Below, in pieces: positions 1 through 8,423 of a stretch of DNA of 64,000 bases. The translations under genes and the position numbers were made by a program. Source of the stretch: an uncultured Lachnospiraceae bacterium (lineage in GTDB: Bacteria > Bacillota > Clostridia > Lachnospirales > Lachnospiraceae); assembly GCA_948688495.1 (NCBI GenBank), contig CAPQSW010000001.1, forward strand, positions 37,497 through 101,496, given 5' to 3'. The notes under the pieces were generated by a model. It worked only from the letters and a program-made list of their open reading frames with translations, made no database searches and had not been told where the DNA came from. The stretch's first letter is position 1; each line of letters starts with the position of its first letter.

Positions 1-502
1 AGGTCTCCGGGCTGGTTCCTGGTTTGGCGCCAGTCGTATGACAGGTCTGACACTCGTCCTTTAACGTAATCTCAATCTCTTTCTCACAGCCAAAAGCAGC
101 CTCCTCAAAGGTAATGCGCACTGCTGCCCGCAGATTTGCCCCCTTCATGGGACCATTGCTGGCAGAGGAACGCCTTCGCCCTCCACCAAACAAATCGCCG
201 AATATATCGCCAAATATATCGCCCATATCCATGCCGGAGAAATCAAATCCCCCGCCGCCTCCCATGCCGCCTTCAAAGGCAGCATGGCCGAACTGGTCGT
301 ACTGGCGTCTCTTATCTGCATCACTCAGCACCGCATATGCCTCAGATGCCTCTTTAAATTTCTTTTCTGCCTCTGCATCCCCCGGGTTCATATCGGGATG
401 ATACTTTTTTGCAAGTGCACGGTATGCTTTCTTGATTGCTGCATCATCTGCATTCCTGTCAACACCCAGGACCTCATAATAATCTCTTTTCTGCTCTGCC
501 AT
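1..502 (-). CDS. dnaJ: Chaperone protein DnaJ (Hsp40), 5' part only
   Basis: This is the co-chaperone that delivers unfolded clients to DnaK and stimulates its ATPase in the cytoplasm. The first 167 codons are visible and the rest lies beyond position 1. Seen: an N-terminal J domain with the invariant HPD at residues 35-37, a Gly/Phe-rich linker (about residues 75-115, with repeated GD-I-F-G-D units), and the first cysteine pair (CQTC) of the zinc-binding domain at the window edge. The ATG at 500-502 gives the usual MA-x-x-K-RDYYE start. It is the last visible gene of the hrcA-grpE-dnaK-dnaJ order, 170 bp downstream of dnaK, so it is probably co-transcribed from the CIRCE promoter by read-through. 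Confidence 0.96.
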   Translation of the reverse strand, partial: MAEQKRDYYEVLGVDRNADDAAIKKAYRALAKKYHPDMNPGDAEAEKKFKEASEAYAVLSDADKRRQYDQFGHAAFEGGMGGGGGFDFSGMDMGDIFGDIFGDLFGGGRRRSSASNGPMKGANLRAAVRITFEEAAFGCEKEIEITLKDECQTCHTTGAKPGTSPET

Positions 503-559
503 GACAAACTCCCTTTTTTTCAGATTCTACCAGGTAATTGTGAAAACCAACCGCTTCGT

Positions 560-668
560 GCCCCAAGGTAGTTATAAGGTAGTTACGCTGCACCAGGCTC
601 GAAAACACCTCGCCAAGTTGCAGGTAACGACGTACGTACTAAGTTCGAAAACACCTCACTAAGTACTC
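560..668. repeat. Degenerate tandem/hairpin repeats between dnaK and dnaJ
   Basis: Two copies of TCGAAAACACCTC (plus strand, near 599-612 and 644-656) sit in similar flanks. The second copy is enclosed by a 9-bp inverted repeat with one mismatch (636-644 and 658-666). Next to them AAGGTAGTTA occurs twice in a row (about 565-586). No reading frame covers this stretch. It may be a small dispersed repeat, an RNA-processing site or a weak attenuator inside the chaperone transcript; which one cannot be told from this window. Confidence 0.55.
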
Positions 669-672
669 ACAA

Positions 673-2538
673 TCACACTTCCTTATAATCTGCGTCCACC
701 ACATCATCATCTGCACTGCTGTAAGATGCATCTCCCATGTCAGGACCTGCACCTTGGGCTCCCTGGGCTGCCTGTGCATTCTCATACATCTTTGCAAATA
801 CTTTCTGTGCACTCTCCATAAGCTTCTCTTTGGCTGCCTTCATCTCGCCAACCTGGTCATCTGTCATCTCCTCCGCATTGGGATGAGCCTCAACCATAGC
901 CTTTAATGCATTCAAATCTGCCTCTACTGCTGACTTGTCTGCCGCATCTATATTAGCGCCTACTTCTTCAAGCGCTTTCTCTGTCTGGAATACAAAGGAA
1001 TCAGCATCGTTTCTGGTATCAATAGCTTCCTTACGCTTCTTATCCTGTGCCTCAAACTCCGCTGCCTCCTTGACAGCCTTATTAATGTCGTCTTCAGACA
1101 TATTGGAACCTGCCGTAATCGTAATATGCTGCTCTTTTCCAGTCCCCAGGTCTTTCGCCGATACGTTTACGATACCGTTCGCATCAATGTCAAAGGTAAC
1201 TTCAATCTGAGGTACGCCGCGCCTTGCAGGCGGAATGCCATCCAGACGGAACTGTCCTAAGGATTTGTTATCTCTTACAAACTGACGCTCACCTTGTACA
1301 ACATTGATGTCAACGGCTGTCTGGTTATCTGCCGCCGTTGAGAAAATCTGACTGTGCTTGGTCGGAATGGTTGTATTTCGCTCAATCAACCTGGTAGCAA
1401 CACCACCCATTGTCTCAATAGACAGGGATAATGGTGTTACATCCAGAAGAAGGATCTCACCTGCACCTGCATCTCCGGCAAGTTTACCACCCTGGATAGA
1501 CGCTCCCAATGCCACGCACTCATCCGGATTCAGGGACTTGCTTGGATCTTTCCCAGTCAACTGCTTTACTTTATCCTGTACAGCCGGGATACGTGTAGAA
1601 CCACCTACCAAAAGCACCTGGCCCAGCTCGGAAGCGGTAAGTCCTGCATCCTTCAATGCGTTCTGTACTGGAACTGCTGTGCGCTCTACCAAATCATGTG
1701 TCAGTTCATCAAATTTAGCCCTTGTCAGGTTCATGTCAAAATGCTTGGGACCCTCCGCAGTTGCTGTGATAAATGGAAGATTGATATTGGTTGTCGTTGC
1801 GGAAGAAAGCTCTTTCTTGGCTTTTTCTGCTGCTTCTTTCAATCTCTGTAATGCCATCTTATCAGTTGAGAGGTCAATCCCCTCCGTCTTCTTGAACTCT
1901 GCCAGCATATAGTCTGTAATCTTCTGGTCAAAATCGTCACCGCCCAGACGGTTATCTCCTGAAGTCGATAATACTTCAATAACACCCTCGCCAATCTCAA
2001 TGATAGATACATCGAAGGTACCACCGCCTAAGTCATATACCATAATTTTCTGTTCTTTTTCATTGTCAAGGCCATACGCCAAAGCTGCTGCCGTAGGCTC
2101 GTTGATGATACGCTTCACATCCAGCCCGGCAATCTTGCCTGCATCCTTGGTTGCCTGACGCTGTGCATCATTGAAATATGCCGGAACAGTAATTACCGCT
2201 TCTGTCACTTTCTCACCCAGATAATTCTCTGCATCTGCTTTTAACTTCTGCAGAATCATAGCAGAAATTTCCTGTGGGGAATATTTCTTGTCGTCGATCG
2301 CTTTCTTGCTCTCTGTTCCCATCTCCCTCTTAATGGAAGAAATGGTCTTTTCTGCATTGGTGACTGCCTGACGCTTTGCAGGCTCACCCACAAGACGCTC
2401 ACCGGTCTTTGTAAACGCAACAACAGACGGTGTTGTTCTTGCTCCTTCTGTATTGGCGATAACCACTGGCTTACCACCTTCCATAACTGCCACACAGCTG
2501 TTTGTTGTTCCTAAATCGATACCAATAATCTTGCTCAT
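673..2538 (-). CDS. dnaK: Chaperone protein DnaK (Hsp70)
   Basis: ATP-dependent cytoplasmic chaperone that binds exposed hydrophobic peptides; it works with DnaJ and the nucleotide-exchange factor GrpE. The 621-residue protein starts with the Hsp70 signature IIGIDLGTTNSCVAV and carries the second phosphate-binding signature (VYDLGGGTFDVSI, near residue 170) and the third (LVGGSTRIPAVQ, near residue 310). The linker, substrate-binding domain and helical lid follow, ending in an acidic Asp-rich tail with a terminal EV-type end. The length is slightly shorter than E. coli DnaK, as is usual in Bacillota. A strong ribosome binding site (GGAGG) lies upstream of the ATG. It is 76 bp downstream of grpE in the CIRCE-controlled operon. 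Confidence 0.99.
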   Translation of the reverse strand: MSKIIGIDLGTTNSCVAVMEGGKPVVIANTEGARTTPSVVAFTKTGERLVGEPAKRQAVTNAEKTISSIKREMGTESKKAIDDKKYSPQEISAMILQKLKADAENYLGEKVTEAVITVPAYFNDAQRQATKDAGKIAGLDVKRIINEPTAAALAYGLDNEKEQKIMVYDLGGGTFDVSIIEIGEGVIEVLSTSGDNRLGGDDFDQKITDYMLAEFKKTEGIDLSTDKMALQRLKEAAEKAKKELSSATTTNINLPFITATAEGPKHFDMNLTRAKFDELTHDLVERTAVPVQNALKDAGLTASELGQVLLVGGSTRIPAVQDKVKQLTGKDPSKSLNPDECVALGASIQGGKLAGDAGAGEILLLDVTPLSLSIETMGGVATRLIERNTTIPTKHSQIFSTAADNQTAVDINVVQGERQFVRDNKSLGQFRLDGIPPARRGVPQIEVTFDIDANGIVNVSAKDLGTGKEQHITITAGSNMSEDDINKAVKEAAEFEAQDKKRKEAIDTRNDADSFVFQTEKALEEVGANIDAADKSAVEADLNALKAMVEAHPNAEEMTDDQVGEMKAAKEKLMESAQKVFAKMYENAQAAQGAQGAGPDMGDASYSSADDDVVDADYKEV

Positions 2539-2614
2539 AATAGAGACCTCCTTAAAAATTGATTATTATCTAGTTTCACTCACGCGCCAACCCCATCGCT
2601 GGCTGCGCAGTATC

Positions 2615-3301
2615 CTACTGAACTACTGCTACCATACTGTGTCTTACCACACTATCCCGGTACATATAACCTCTTTGAAGCTCTTGTGCCACGATACCGG
2701 ATTCAAATTCATCACTCTCCACCTGCATAACTGCATTGTGGAACTCAGGATTAAACTCCGTTCCCACAGCTTCAATCGGTTTTACCTCCAGATTCTCCAG
2801 TTCTGTCATAAGCTGCTTATATATTTTATCCATTCCTTCTACAAAAGGATCGTCCTTTGCATCATCAGGAACAGCGGATAAACCTCTTTCAAAATTATCT
2901 ACTACAGGAAGGATTTTCTCAATGATACTCTTAGCACCCACCTCAAACATCTGGGCCTTTTCCTTCTCTGTCCGCTTGCGGAAGTTATCAAATTCTGCCA
3001 TTTGCCGCTGAACACGGTCATTCAGCTCAGCAATCTTTTCTTCCTGCTTATCCTTCTTATTTTTCTTCTTAAATAATCCCTTTTTCTCATCCTGGGCATT
3101 TTCTTCTACTGAACCGTCTTCTGCCCCTGCTTCTTTGCTCCCGGTTTCCTCTGTCTGGGAAGATGTATCTGTTTCTTCCGAGCTTTCTAAATTTTCTTCT
3201 GGATTCTGTGCATCTTCTGATTCTGCATTTTCTTTTATACCATCCACATCTTCCATATCCTCTGCCTTTGTATCTACGTCTTTATTCTCTGTAGCTTCCA
3301 T
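2615..3301 (-). CDS. grpE: Nucleotide exchange factor GrpE
   Basis: GrpE releases ADP from DnaK and so resets the chaperone cycle. The 228-residue protein has a long acidic, probably disordered N-terminal region (residues 1-75, rich in Glu, Asp and Ser), a short Lys-rich stretch, then the coiled-coil and four-helix region with FDNFRKRTEKEKAQM. The C-terminal beta domain has the family pattern of a Pro-Glu-x-His (NPEFHNAV) and a GYM-x-RDSVVRHSMV ending. The acidic N-terminus is longer than in Bacillus. The gene lies 22 bp after hrcA in the same operon. Confidence 0.97.
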   Translation of the reverse strand: MEATENKDVDTKAEDMEDVDGIKENAESEDAQNPEENLESSEETDTSSQTEETGSKEAGAEDGSVEENAQDEKKGLFKKKNKKDKQEEKIAELNDRVQRQMAEFDNFRKRTEKEKAQMFEVGAKSIIEKILPVVDNFERGLSAVPDDAKDDPFVEGMDKIYKQLMTELENLEVKPIEAVGTEFNPEFHNAVMQVESDEFESGIVAQELQRGYMYRDSVVRHSMVAVVQ

Positions 3302-3323
3302 ATCTGCTCACCTCTCTGCTTGC

Positions 3324-4364
3324 TTATTTATCTTTCTTTTTTTGAAATACGGCATCTAATTGTGTTTTCAAAGTCTTTAGATTGTCCATAACATTCTCAT
3401 AATCCATTCGCTTGGGTCCAATAATTCCGATCGTCCCCTGCATTCCATCACCAATCTGATATGTGGCCGTCACTACACTGCAGTCTTTCATATTCTGGAT
3501 AGGTGATTCGTCTCCAATATATACCTGAATCCCGGTCTGTTCTTCTGAGGACAGCGTCTCATTTACCAGAGTGACCAGTTGCTTTTTCTCTTCAAAAGCA
3601 TTTAACAATTCACTTGCCTTCTGTGAATCGCTCAATTCCGGATATTTCAATATGTTAGTCGTACCGCTGGTATAAACTTCCAGGTCTTCATCCTCCTGAA
3701 AGGCTCCGGCCAACGCATCTAAGACATCACTCACAATGTTGCTGTGTATTCCCGCCTGCTCTTTGAGCCTTGCTATCGTTGCCAGATTAATCTGGTCTGC
3801 TGACAACCCATTCAATCCACTGTTCAACAAGATATTCAGCTTCAGCAAAGTTTCATTATCTAAGGCTTCCCTGGTAGAAATCATCTTATTCTTTACCAGA
3901 TTACCCTCTGTCACAATAACAGCCAGAAGCTGTTCCTCATCCACCTGTGAAAGCTGTAAAAACTTTACCTTGTTCCGCTGATAGGAGGGAGCCGTTATCA
4001 TCGCCGTATAGTTCGTATTCGTCGCTAAGACTTTTGCCACCTGCTGCAAAACCTGCTCCATACGCTCCGTATGTTCAATCATAAACTCCTTCATCTCTGT
4101 GACTTCCCGGTCTTTTTCCACAATCAGGTTGTCTACATAGAAGCGGTAGCCCTTATCAGAAGGAATTCTGCCGGCAGAGGTATGTGGCTGTAAGATATAG
4201 CCCAACTCCTCCAAATCTGACATCTCATTACGGATTGTTGCAGAACTCAGATTCAAATCTGAATATTTGGAAATTGTCCTGGAACCTACCGGTTCGCCTG
4301 TATCCAGGTAATTGCGGATAATAGCGTTTAAAATTTTGGTTTTCCGTTCGTCCAATTCCTGCAT
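3324..4364 (-). CDS. hrcA: Heat-inducible transcription repressor HrcA
   Basis: Repressor of class I heat-shock genes; it binds the CIRCE inverted repeat and is kept active by GroEL. I take the ATG at 4362-4364 (protein MQELDERKT..., 346 residues) as the start because GGAAGG stands about 9 bp upstream. An upstream in-frame GTG at 4395-4397 would lie inside the CIRCE operator itself and is unlikely. The N-terminal winged helix includes TGEPVGSRTISK and SSATIRNEMSDLEELGYI, with the family pattern HTSAGRIPSDKGYR after it. The C-terminal GAF-like part ends in IGIIGPKRMDYENV. It is first in the operon it controls. Confidence 0.97.
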   Translation of the reverse strand: MQELDERKTKILNAIIRNYLDTGEPVGSRTISKYSDLNLSSATIRNEMSDLEELGYILQPHTSAGRIPSDKGYRFYVDNLIVEKDREVTEMKEFMIEHTERMEQVLQQVAKVLATNTNYTAMITAPSYQRNKVKFLQLSQVDEEQLLAVIVTEGNLVKNKMISTREALDNETLLKLNILLNSGLNGLSADQINLATIARLKEQAGIHSNIVSDVLDALAGAFQEDEDLEVYTSGTTNILKYPELSDSQKASELLNAFEEKKQLVTLVNETLSSEEQTGIQVYIGDESPIQNMKDCSVVTATYQIGDGMQGTIGIIGPKRMDYENVMDNLKTLKTQLDAVFQKKKDK

Positions 4365-4390
4365 CACAATCTTCCTTCCTATTTCGATTG

Positions 4391-4417
4391 TTAGCACTCA
4401 ACTTTTAAGAGTGCTAA
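4391..4417 (-). promoter_or_regulatory. CIRCE operator for HrcA
   Basis: A perfect TTAGCACTC-N9-GAGTGCTAA inverted repeat, the canonical CIRCE site. It sits between the promoter at 4431-4459 and the hrcA start, inside the first transcribed bases, so HrcA would control its own operon from here. Confidence 0.98.
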
Positions 4418-4430
4418 CATCCATGTATCT

Positions 4431-4459
4431 AAGATAGCACTATCAAAATTTATTGTCAA
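4431..4459 (-). promoter_or_regulatory. Sigma-A promoter of the hrcA-grpE-dnaK-dnaJ operon
   Basis: On the minus strand a TTGACA (4459-4454) and a TATCTT (4436-4431) are separated by 17 bp. The predicted start point is near 4424, about 7 bp before CIRCE. Spacing and sequence agree with a strong vegetative promoter. Confidence 0.88.
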
Positions 4460-4489
4460 TAGAAAATTGAGAATTTATACTTTGTTAAT

Positions 4490-4537
4490 AAATTAAACAA
4501 CAGTTCAGCCAACTTACTTCGGCTGGCTGAACTGTTG
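4490..4537 (-). terminator. Rho-independent terminator after asnB
   Basis: A 14-bp perfect stem (4498-4511 with 4524-4537) and a 12-base loop lie just past the asnB stop. On the minus strand the stem is followed by TTTAATTT. It insulates the heat-shock promoter from asnB transcription. Confidence 0.85.
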
Positions 4538-4553
4538 CCATCTTGTTCCTCTA

Positions 4554-6413
4554 TCAATTTCCGCGTACTTTTATTTCATACTTTTCCATCCAGGCATTGA
4601 CCTGAATCAGATACGCAAGCATCTGCGGCCCCGCCATCAACTGTCCATACCAGGGCCTCCCATAATCCGAAGGACGCGCCAGAAATGCTTCTACTTTATC
4701 TTTGTTCAGAAACTGCAATACCGGGGCATTGCCATCCAGCAGCATTTCACGCATCTTTCCCTTCAATAGATTCTCATAACGCGGGTCATAGGTCTTAGGA
4801 TACGGGGATTTTCTGCGAAACAGCACATCATCCGGCAAAATTCCCCTGCCAGACTGACGGAGCAGATTTTTCACCACGCCGTCTTTCGCTTTCATCTCCC
4901 AGGGTACATTCCATACATATTGAACGATTCTGGTATCTGCAAAAGGAACCCTCGCTTCCAACCCGCTGTACATGCTGGTACGGTCCATACGGTTCAACAA
5001 CGTCTGCATAAACCATCTGAGATTCAGCCAAGAAATTTCCCGCCGTCTCGCCTCCTGCGGGCTGTCCTCCTGGCATCTCGGCGTCTCTGCAATGGATTTC
5101 TGATAACTTTCCCTTACATATTCATCCATGCGCAGATAGTCCAGAAATTCGTCTGCAAGCAGTTCTTTCCTCGGGGCAAGATCCATCGTCCAGGGAAAAG
5201 TATCCGCTTCAAAACACTCTTTCTTGTGAAACCAGGGATAACCCCCGAAAATCTCATCCGCACATTCCCCAGTCAAAGTCACCTTATGGCTTTTGCTTAC
5301 CAGAGAACAGAAATAAAGCATGGAAGAATCCACATCCGCCATCGCCGGCAGGTCATGTGCCTTCACAGATTCAAACAACATCTTAATCTGATTGTCATTG
5401 TCACACTCCAGGAAATGATGTTCTGAGCCAATATACTTCACCATTTCTTCCACATATGGCCTATCCTGGGCAGGTTGGAATGCATTTGCCTTAAAATTCT
5501 TCTGATTATCCACGAAATCAAAAGAAAATGTTGTAAGCCTTTTCCCCTGCTTCTTTAATTCCGCTGCACACACGGCAGATACAAGGCTGCTGTCCACGCC
5601 GCCAGACAAAAACGTACAAATCGGCACATCCGATACCATCTGACGGCGAATGGCGTCCTGCACCAGCTCGGAAACAGTCTCAACCGTCCTCTCATAACTA
5701 TCTGGATGAGGATAACTATTAAGACGCCAGTAAGTCTTTCTCTGTAACGCCCGCTTTTTTCCATAAGTAACATACTCCCCTGGGCATACCTCCCGCATTC
5801 CCCGGAACACGCCGCATCCCGCGCTTCTCGCCGGCCCGATGCCAAAAACCTCATTTAATCCGTCCCTGTCAAGCTCCGCCGTCACTGACGGGTGCGCCAA
5901 AATCCCCTTCAGCTCAGAGGCAAAAATCAGTTCCTCCCCTTTCTTCATATAAAACAAAGGCTTCACACCCATGGGGTCGCGGAACAGATACACCATATCT
6001 TTCCCTTCATCCAAAATGGCAAACGCAAAAATGCCATTAAGCCTTGCAGCGATTTCTTCACCATATTCCATAAAACCCAGTAAAATAACTTCCGTATCAC
6101 AGGAAGTCTCAAAACGCCATCCCTTATCTTCCAAATCCCTGCGCAATTCCTTCGCATTATAAAGCTCGCCATTATACGCTATGGCACAGCAACGCCCTTT
6201 CTGTTCTCGCACCATAGGCTGATGCCCGCCGGACAAATCAATGATGGAAAGACGGCTGTGAGACAACCCGCACTGGCCGCTCAGATAAATTCCCGCATCA
6301 TCCGGTCCCCTCCGATGCAGTTCTTCATGCATAGCAACAAGGATGGAACGATAATATGTCCCATCCTCCTCATAATCCTTTTCTCTATGATAAAATCCTG
6401 CTATTCCGCACAT
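4554..6413 (-). CDS. asnB: Asparagine synthase (glutamine-hydrolysing)
   Basis: Makes asparagine from aspartate, ATP and glutamine. The start is set at the ATG at 6411-6413 because class II amidotransferases need Cys as residue 2 (MCGIAGF), the nucleophile exposed when Met is removed; GGAG lies upstream. The protein is then 619 residues. The N-terminal glutaminase (about 1-210) contains RRGPDD and the AYNGELYN stretch. The C-terminal synthetase has the pyrophosphate-binding SGGVDSS near residue 270 and the family ECADEIFGGYPWF. The in-frame extension upstream has no sensible ribosome binding site. It stands alone, 77 bp after the HPt gene, with its own terminator. Confidence 0.96.
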   Translation of the reverse strand: MCGIAGFYHREKDYEEDGTYYRSILVAMHEELHRRGPDDAGIYLSGQCGLSHSRLSIIDLSGGHQPMVREQKGRCCAIAYNGELYNAKELRRDLEDKGWRFETSCDTEVILLGFMEYGEEIAARLNGIFAFAILDEGKDMVYLFRDPMGVKPLFYMKKGEELIFASELKGILAHPSVTAELDRDGLNEVFGIGPARSAGCGVFRGMREVCPGEYVTYGKKRALQRKTYWRLNSYPHPDSYERTVETVSELVQDAIRRQMVSDVPICTFLSGGVDSSLVSAVCAAELKKQGKRLTTFSFDFVDNQKNFKANAFQPAQDRPYVEEMVKYIGSEHHFLECDNDNQIKMLFESVKAHDLPAMADVDSSMLYFCSLVSKSHKVTLTGECADEIFGGYPWFHKKECFEADTFPWTMDLAPRKELLADEFLDYLRMDEYVRESYQKSIAETPRCQEDSPQEARRREISWLNLRWFMQTLLNRMDRTSMYSGLEARVPFADTRIVQYVWNVPWEMKAKDGVVKNLLRQSGRGILPDDVLFRRKSPYPKTYDPRYENLLKGKMREMLLDGNAPVLQFLNKDKVEAFLARPSDYGRPWYGQLMAGPQMLAYLIQVNAWMEKYEIKVRGN

Positions 6414-6490
6414 ATCATCTGCTCCTGTTTTCACATTTACTCCATTATATCGTGAAAAAACAGAAAATATGTAACTTATCAAAAAACTTC

Positions 6491-6835
6491 TTATTTATAT
6501 TTATTGATGACATCAATAATCTGAGCCTGTACCGGAAGAATATCAACCAGAATCTTCCTTGCCTCCTCTGGATTCCCCTGGCGCAGCAAATCCACAATGT
6601 CCGTATAAGCCTTATACAGCGGCGTCAGCGATAAATTCCCGGTTGCCCCCTTGATGGCATGTGCATTTTCAATGACTCCCTGATAGTCATTGGCATCAAA
6701 ATCCGGGTCTACTGGTGTCTTCTCCAGCATAGCCTGCATAGAGCCCAGCATTTTCTTGTAAAATGCCTCATTATTTGCCAGACGTTTTAATCCTTCATCA
6801 ACATCAACACCTAAATTCCTTAATTCTTCTAACAT
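6491..6835 (-). CDS. Stand-alone HPt (histidine phosphotransfer) domain protein
   Basis: A 114-residue protein made almost entirely of one HPt four-helix bundle. The phospho-accepting motif is HAIKGATGNL with His59 and the conserved Lys-Gly two residues later. Proteins of this kind relay phosphate between receiver domains in multi-step phosphorelays. No kinase is adjacent. The nearest hybrid kinase in the window (45.5-48.4 kb) already carries its own HPt domain, so the partner is not obvious. Confidence 0.88.
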   Translation of the reverse strand: MLEELRNLGVDVDEGLKRLANNEAFYKKMLGSMQAMLEKTPVDPDFDANDYQGVIENAHAIKGATGNLSLTPLYKAYTDIVDLLRQGNPEEARKILVDILPVQAQIIDVINKYK

Positions 6836-6906
6836 ACTTTCTATCCTTTCTGTTTACTTCTTTGACCTCGGCACGAAATGTCCGGTTTTACCTCTTTGGT
6901 CAATTT

Positions 6907-7599
6907 TTAGCCCTCTCTGTATCTGCGCTTCCTGCTATACTCTCCTTCATACACATGCTCTCTGCCAAACTGCCAGCTTCTTGCATATACCAGCGTATAC
7001 ATTACCAGCGCCATCACACATCCGGTAACCACGTCAAACACAGAATGCTGCTTCAAAAACATTGTAGAGGCAATAATTAAAAGCATCATTATGAAAGAAC
7101 CTCTCCTAACCCACTTTCTCTCCTTCAGCTTCTCACTGTGCATAACTGCCAGATGTATACCAATGGAATTATACACATGGATACTTGGAAATAGATTCGT
7201 AGGAGTGTCAATCATATACAGACCTTTGACCATCGAAATAAATATATTATCTCTCTCAAATACCCTTGGACGAAGGTAATGCCCATTCGGGTATATGGTT
7301 GATATAACAAGGAACACCGTCATGCCCACAAACAAAAATATACAAAGCTTATAGTAATCCTGCACATCCTTGAAAAAGAACCAGGCAATCGCAATCGCCA
7401 CATACCCAAACCACAAAAGATAGGGAACAATAAATATTTCCACAAAAGGAATATAATCGTCCACTGCGGTATGTACGATATGGAAACGTCTGGTCACTGT
7501 GCGCTCCACATAAATAAACCACATCTGATAGATAATCAGATAGGATAATATCCATCCATGCCGGTAACGATAGAAAAGTTCTTTTACTTTTTCGCTCAT
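6907..7599 (-). CDS. PAP2-superfamily membrane phosphatase
   Basis: Integral membrane protein with about six hydrophobic segments, ending in a basic Arg-rich tail. Two of the three PAP2 catalytic motifs are clear: PSIH (motif 2) and KQHSVFDVVTG (motif 3, catalytic His and Asp). Motif 1 is weaker, around YLRPRVFER. PAP2 proteins remove phosphate from lipid phosphates such as phosphatidate, undecaprenyl pyrophosphate or inositol lipids; the substrate here is unknown. I use the ATG at 7597-7599 because AAGGTGG is 5 bp upstream; an upstream GTG overlaps that ribosome binding site. Confidence 0.82.
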   Translation of the reverse strand: MSEKVKELFYRYRHGWILSYLIIYQMWFIYVERTVTRRFHIVHTAVDDYIPFVEIFIVPYLLWFGYVAIAIAWFFFKDVQDYYKLCIFLFVGMTVFLVISTIYPNGHYLRPRVFERDNIFISMVKGLYMIDTPTNLFPSIHVYNSIGIHLAVMHSEKLKERKWVRRGSFIMMLLIIASTMFLKQHSVFDVVTGCVMALVMYTLVYARSWQFGREHVYEGEYSRKRRYREG

Positions 7600-7699
7600 A
7601 TGAACCACCTTTTACTCTTGTTGACGCTAAGTTTTGTGTTTTGTCTAATACCTTTACACAAAATCTTGGCTTATAGTTTTCCACACATTATCAGATTGC

Positions 7700-7728
7700 A
7701 TTATAGCACAAGAATCTTTCCGTTACAA
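7700..7728 (-). promoter_or_regulatory. Sigma-A promoter of the PAP2 gene
   Basis: Minus strand TTGTAA (7728-7723), 17 bp, TATAAT (7705-7700). It faces away from the plus-strand sigma-factor promoter at 7769-7797, so the two genes are divergently transcribed from a shared intergenic region. Confidence 0.8.
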
Positions 7729-7768
7729 TGGAAATAATGTGAATTAAGATTTTTTTAAGAACTTCTCG

Positions 7769-7797
7769 TTGATATTCCTCAAAGTTTTTTTTATAAT
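7769..7797 (+). promoter_or_regulatory. Sigma-A promoter of the ECF-like sigma gene
   Basis: Plus strand TTGATA (7769-7774), 17 bp, TATAAT (7792-7797). The predicted start near 7804 leaves an untranslated leader of about 86 bases before the ATG at 7890. No ECF-type GAAC/TC-like promoter is apparent, so simple autoregulation is not evident. Confidence 0.8.
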
Positions 7798-7889
7798 TTG
7801 TCACAAAACAGACTTTTCAATGGTTATTATTAGTGAAAGCACAATACGTACGGTTGCTGCTTTACAATTTTGGAAAGGAGTTGAATACA

Positions 7890-8423
7890 ATGCATGATGG
7901 ACGGTCTTTAGTTAAGTTCATTGAAAAATGTTACAAACTGTATGAACAGAAAATGTATCAAATTGCATACAGTATACTCCGCGATACCGGGCTGGCTGAG
8001 GATGCGGTACATGAAGCTTTCCTAAAGCTGATGAAAGGCGGAATATATTTTGAAGATGTGAAATCAGACGACTGCAAACGCTATCTGATCACTGTTATCA
8101 AACATTCTTCCATCACTACCTACAAGAAAAAACAAAGAGAGCAGGAAATTATGTATCTTTCCGACAAAGATGATCTCCTTGAGGAACAGGTATTTCCGGG
8201 CAAACCACAGGATGACGATTCCCTTGAGGATCTGATTTCCAGCCTGCCGCCTAAATATTATGCTGTTGTCAGATGCCTGGCAGTCAAAAATTTATCCTAC
8301 AAGGAAACCGCCAGGGAATTAGGCATCACGGAACCAAATGTAAGAAAACGTTTTGAACGGGCAAAAATTATGCTGAAAACAATTATAGAAGGAGGAACAC
8401 AGTATGAATCCAAAATCTCTTAA
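7890..8423 (+). CDS. RNA polymerase sigma factor, sigma-70/ECF-like
   Basis: A 177-residue protein with the two-domain layout of ECF-type sigma factors. Region 2 spans about residues 10-60 (YQIAYSILRDTGLAEDAVHEAFLKL). Region 4 is a helix-turn-helix at about 125-165 (LSYKETARELGITEPNVRKRF). The ATG at 7890 follows AAAGGAG by 8 bases; an in-frame upstream ATG would add 19 residues without such a site. The last 20 bases overlap the next gene, so the two are probably translationally coupled. It is likely to direct a small regulon in response to a surface signal passed on by the membrane partner. Confidence 0.88.
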   Translation: MHDGRSLVKFIEKCYKLYEQKMYQIAYSILRDTGLAEDAVHEAFLKLMKGGIYFEDVKSDDCKRYLITVIKHSSITTYKKKQREQEIMYLSDKDDLLEEQVFPGKPQDDDSLEDLISSLPPKYYAVVRCLAVKNLSYKETARELGITEPNVRKRFERAKIMLKTIIEGGTQYESKIS

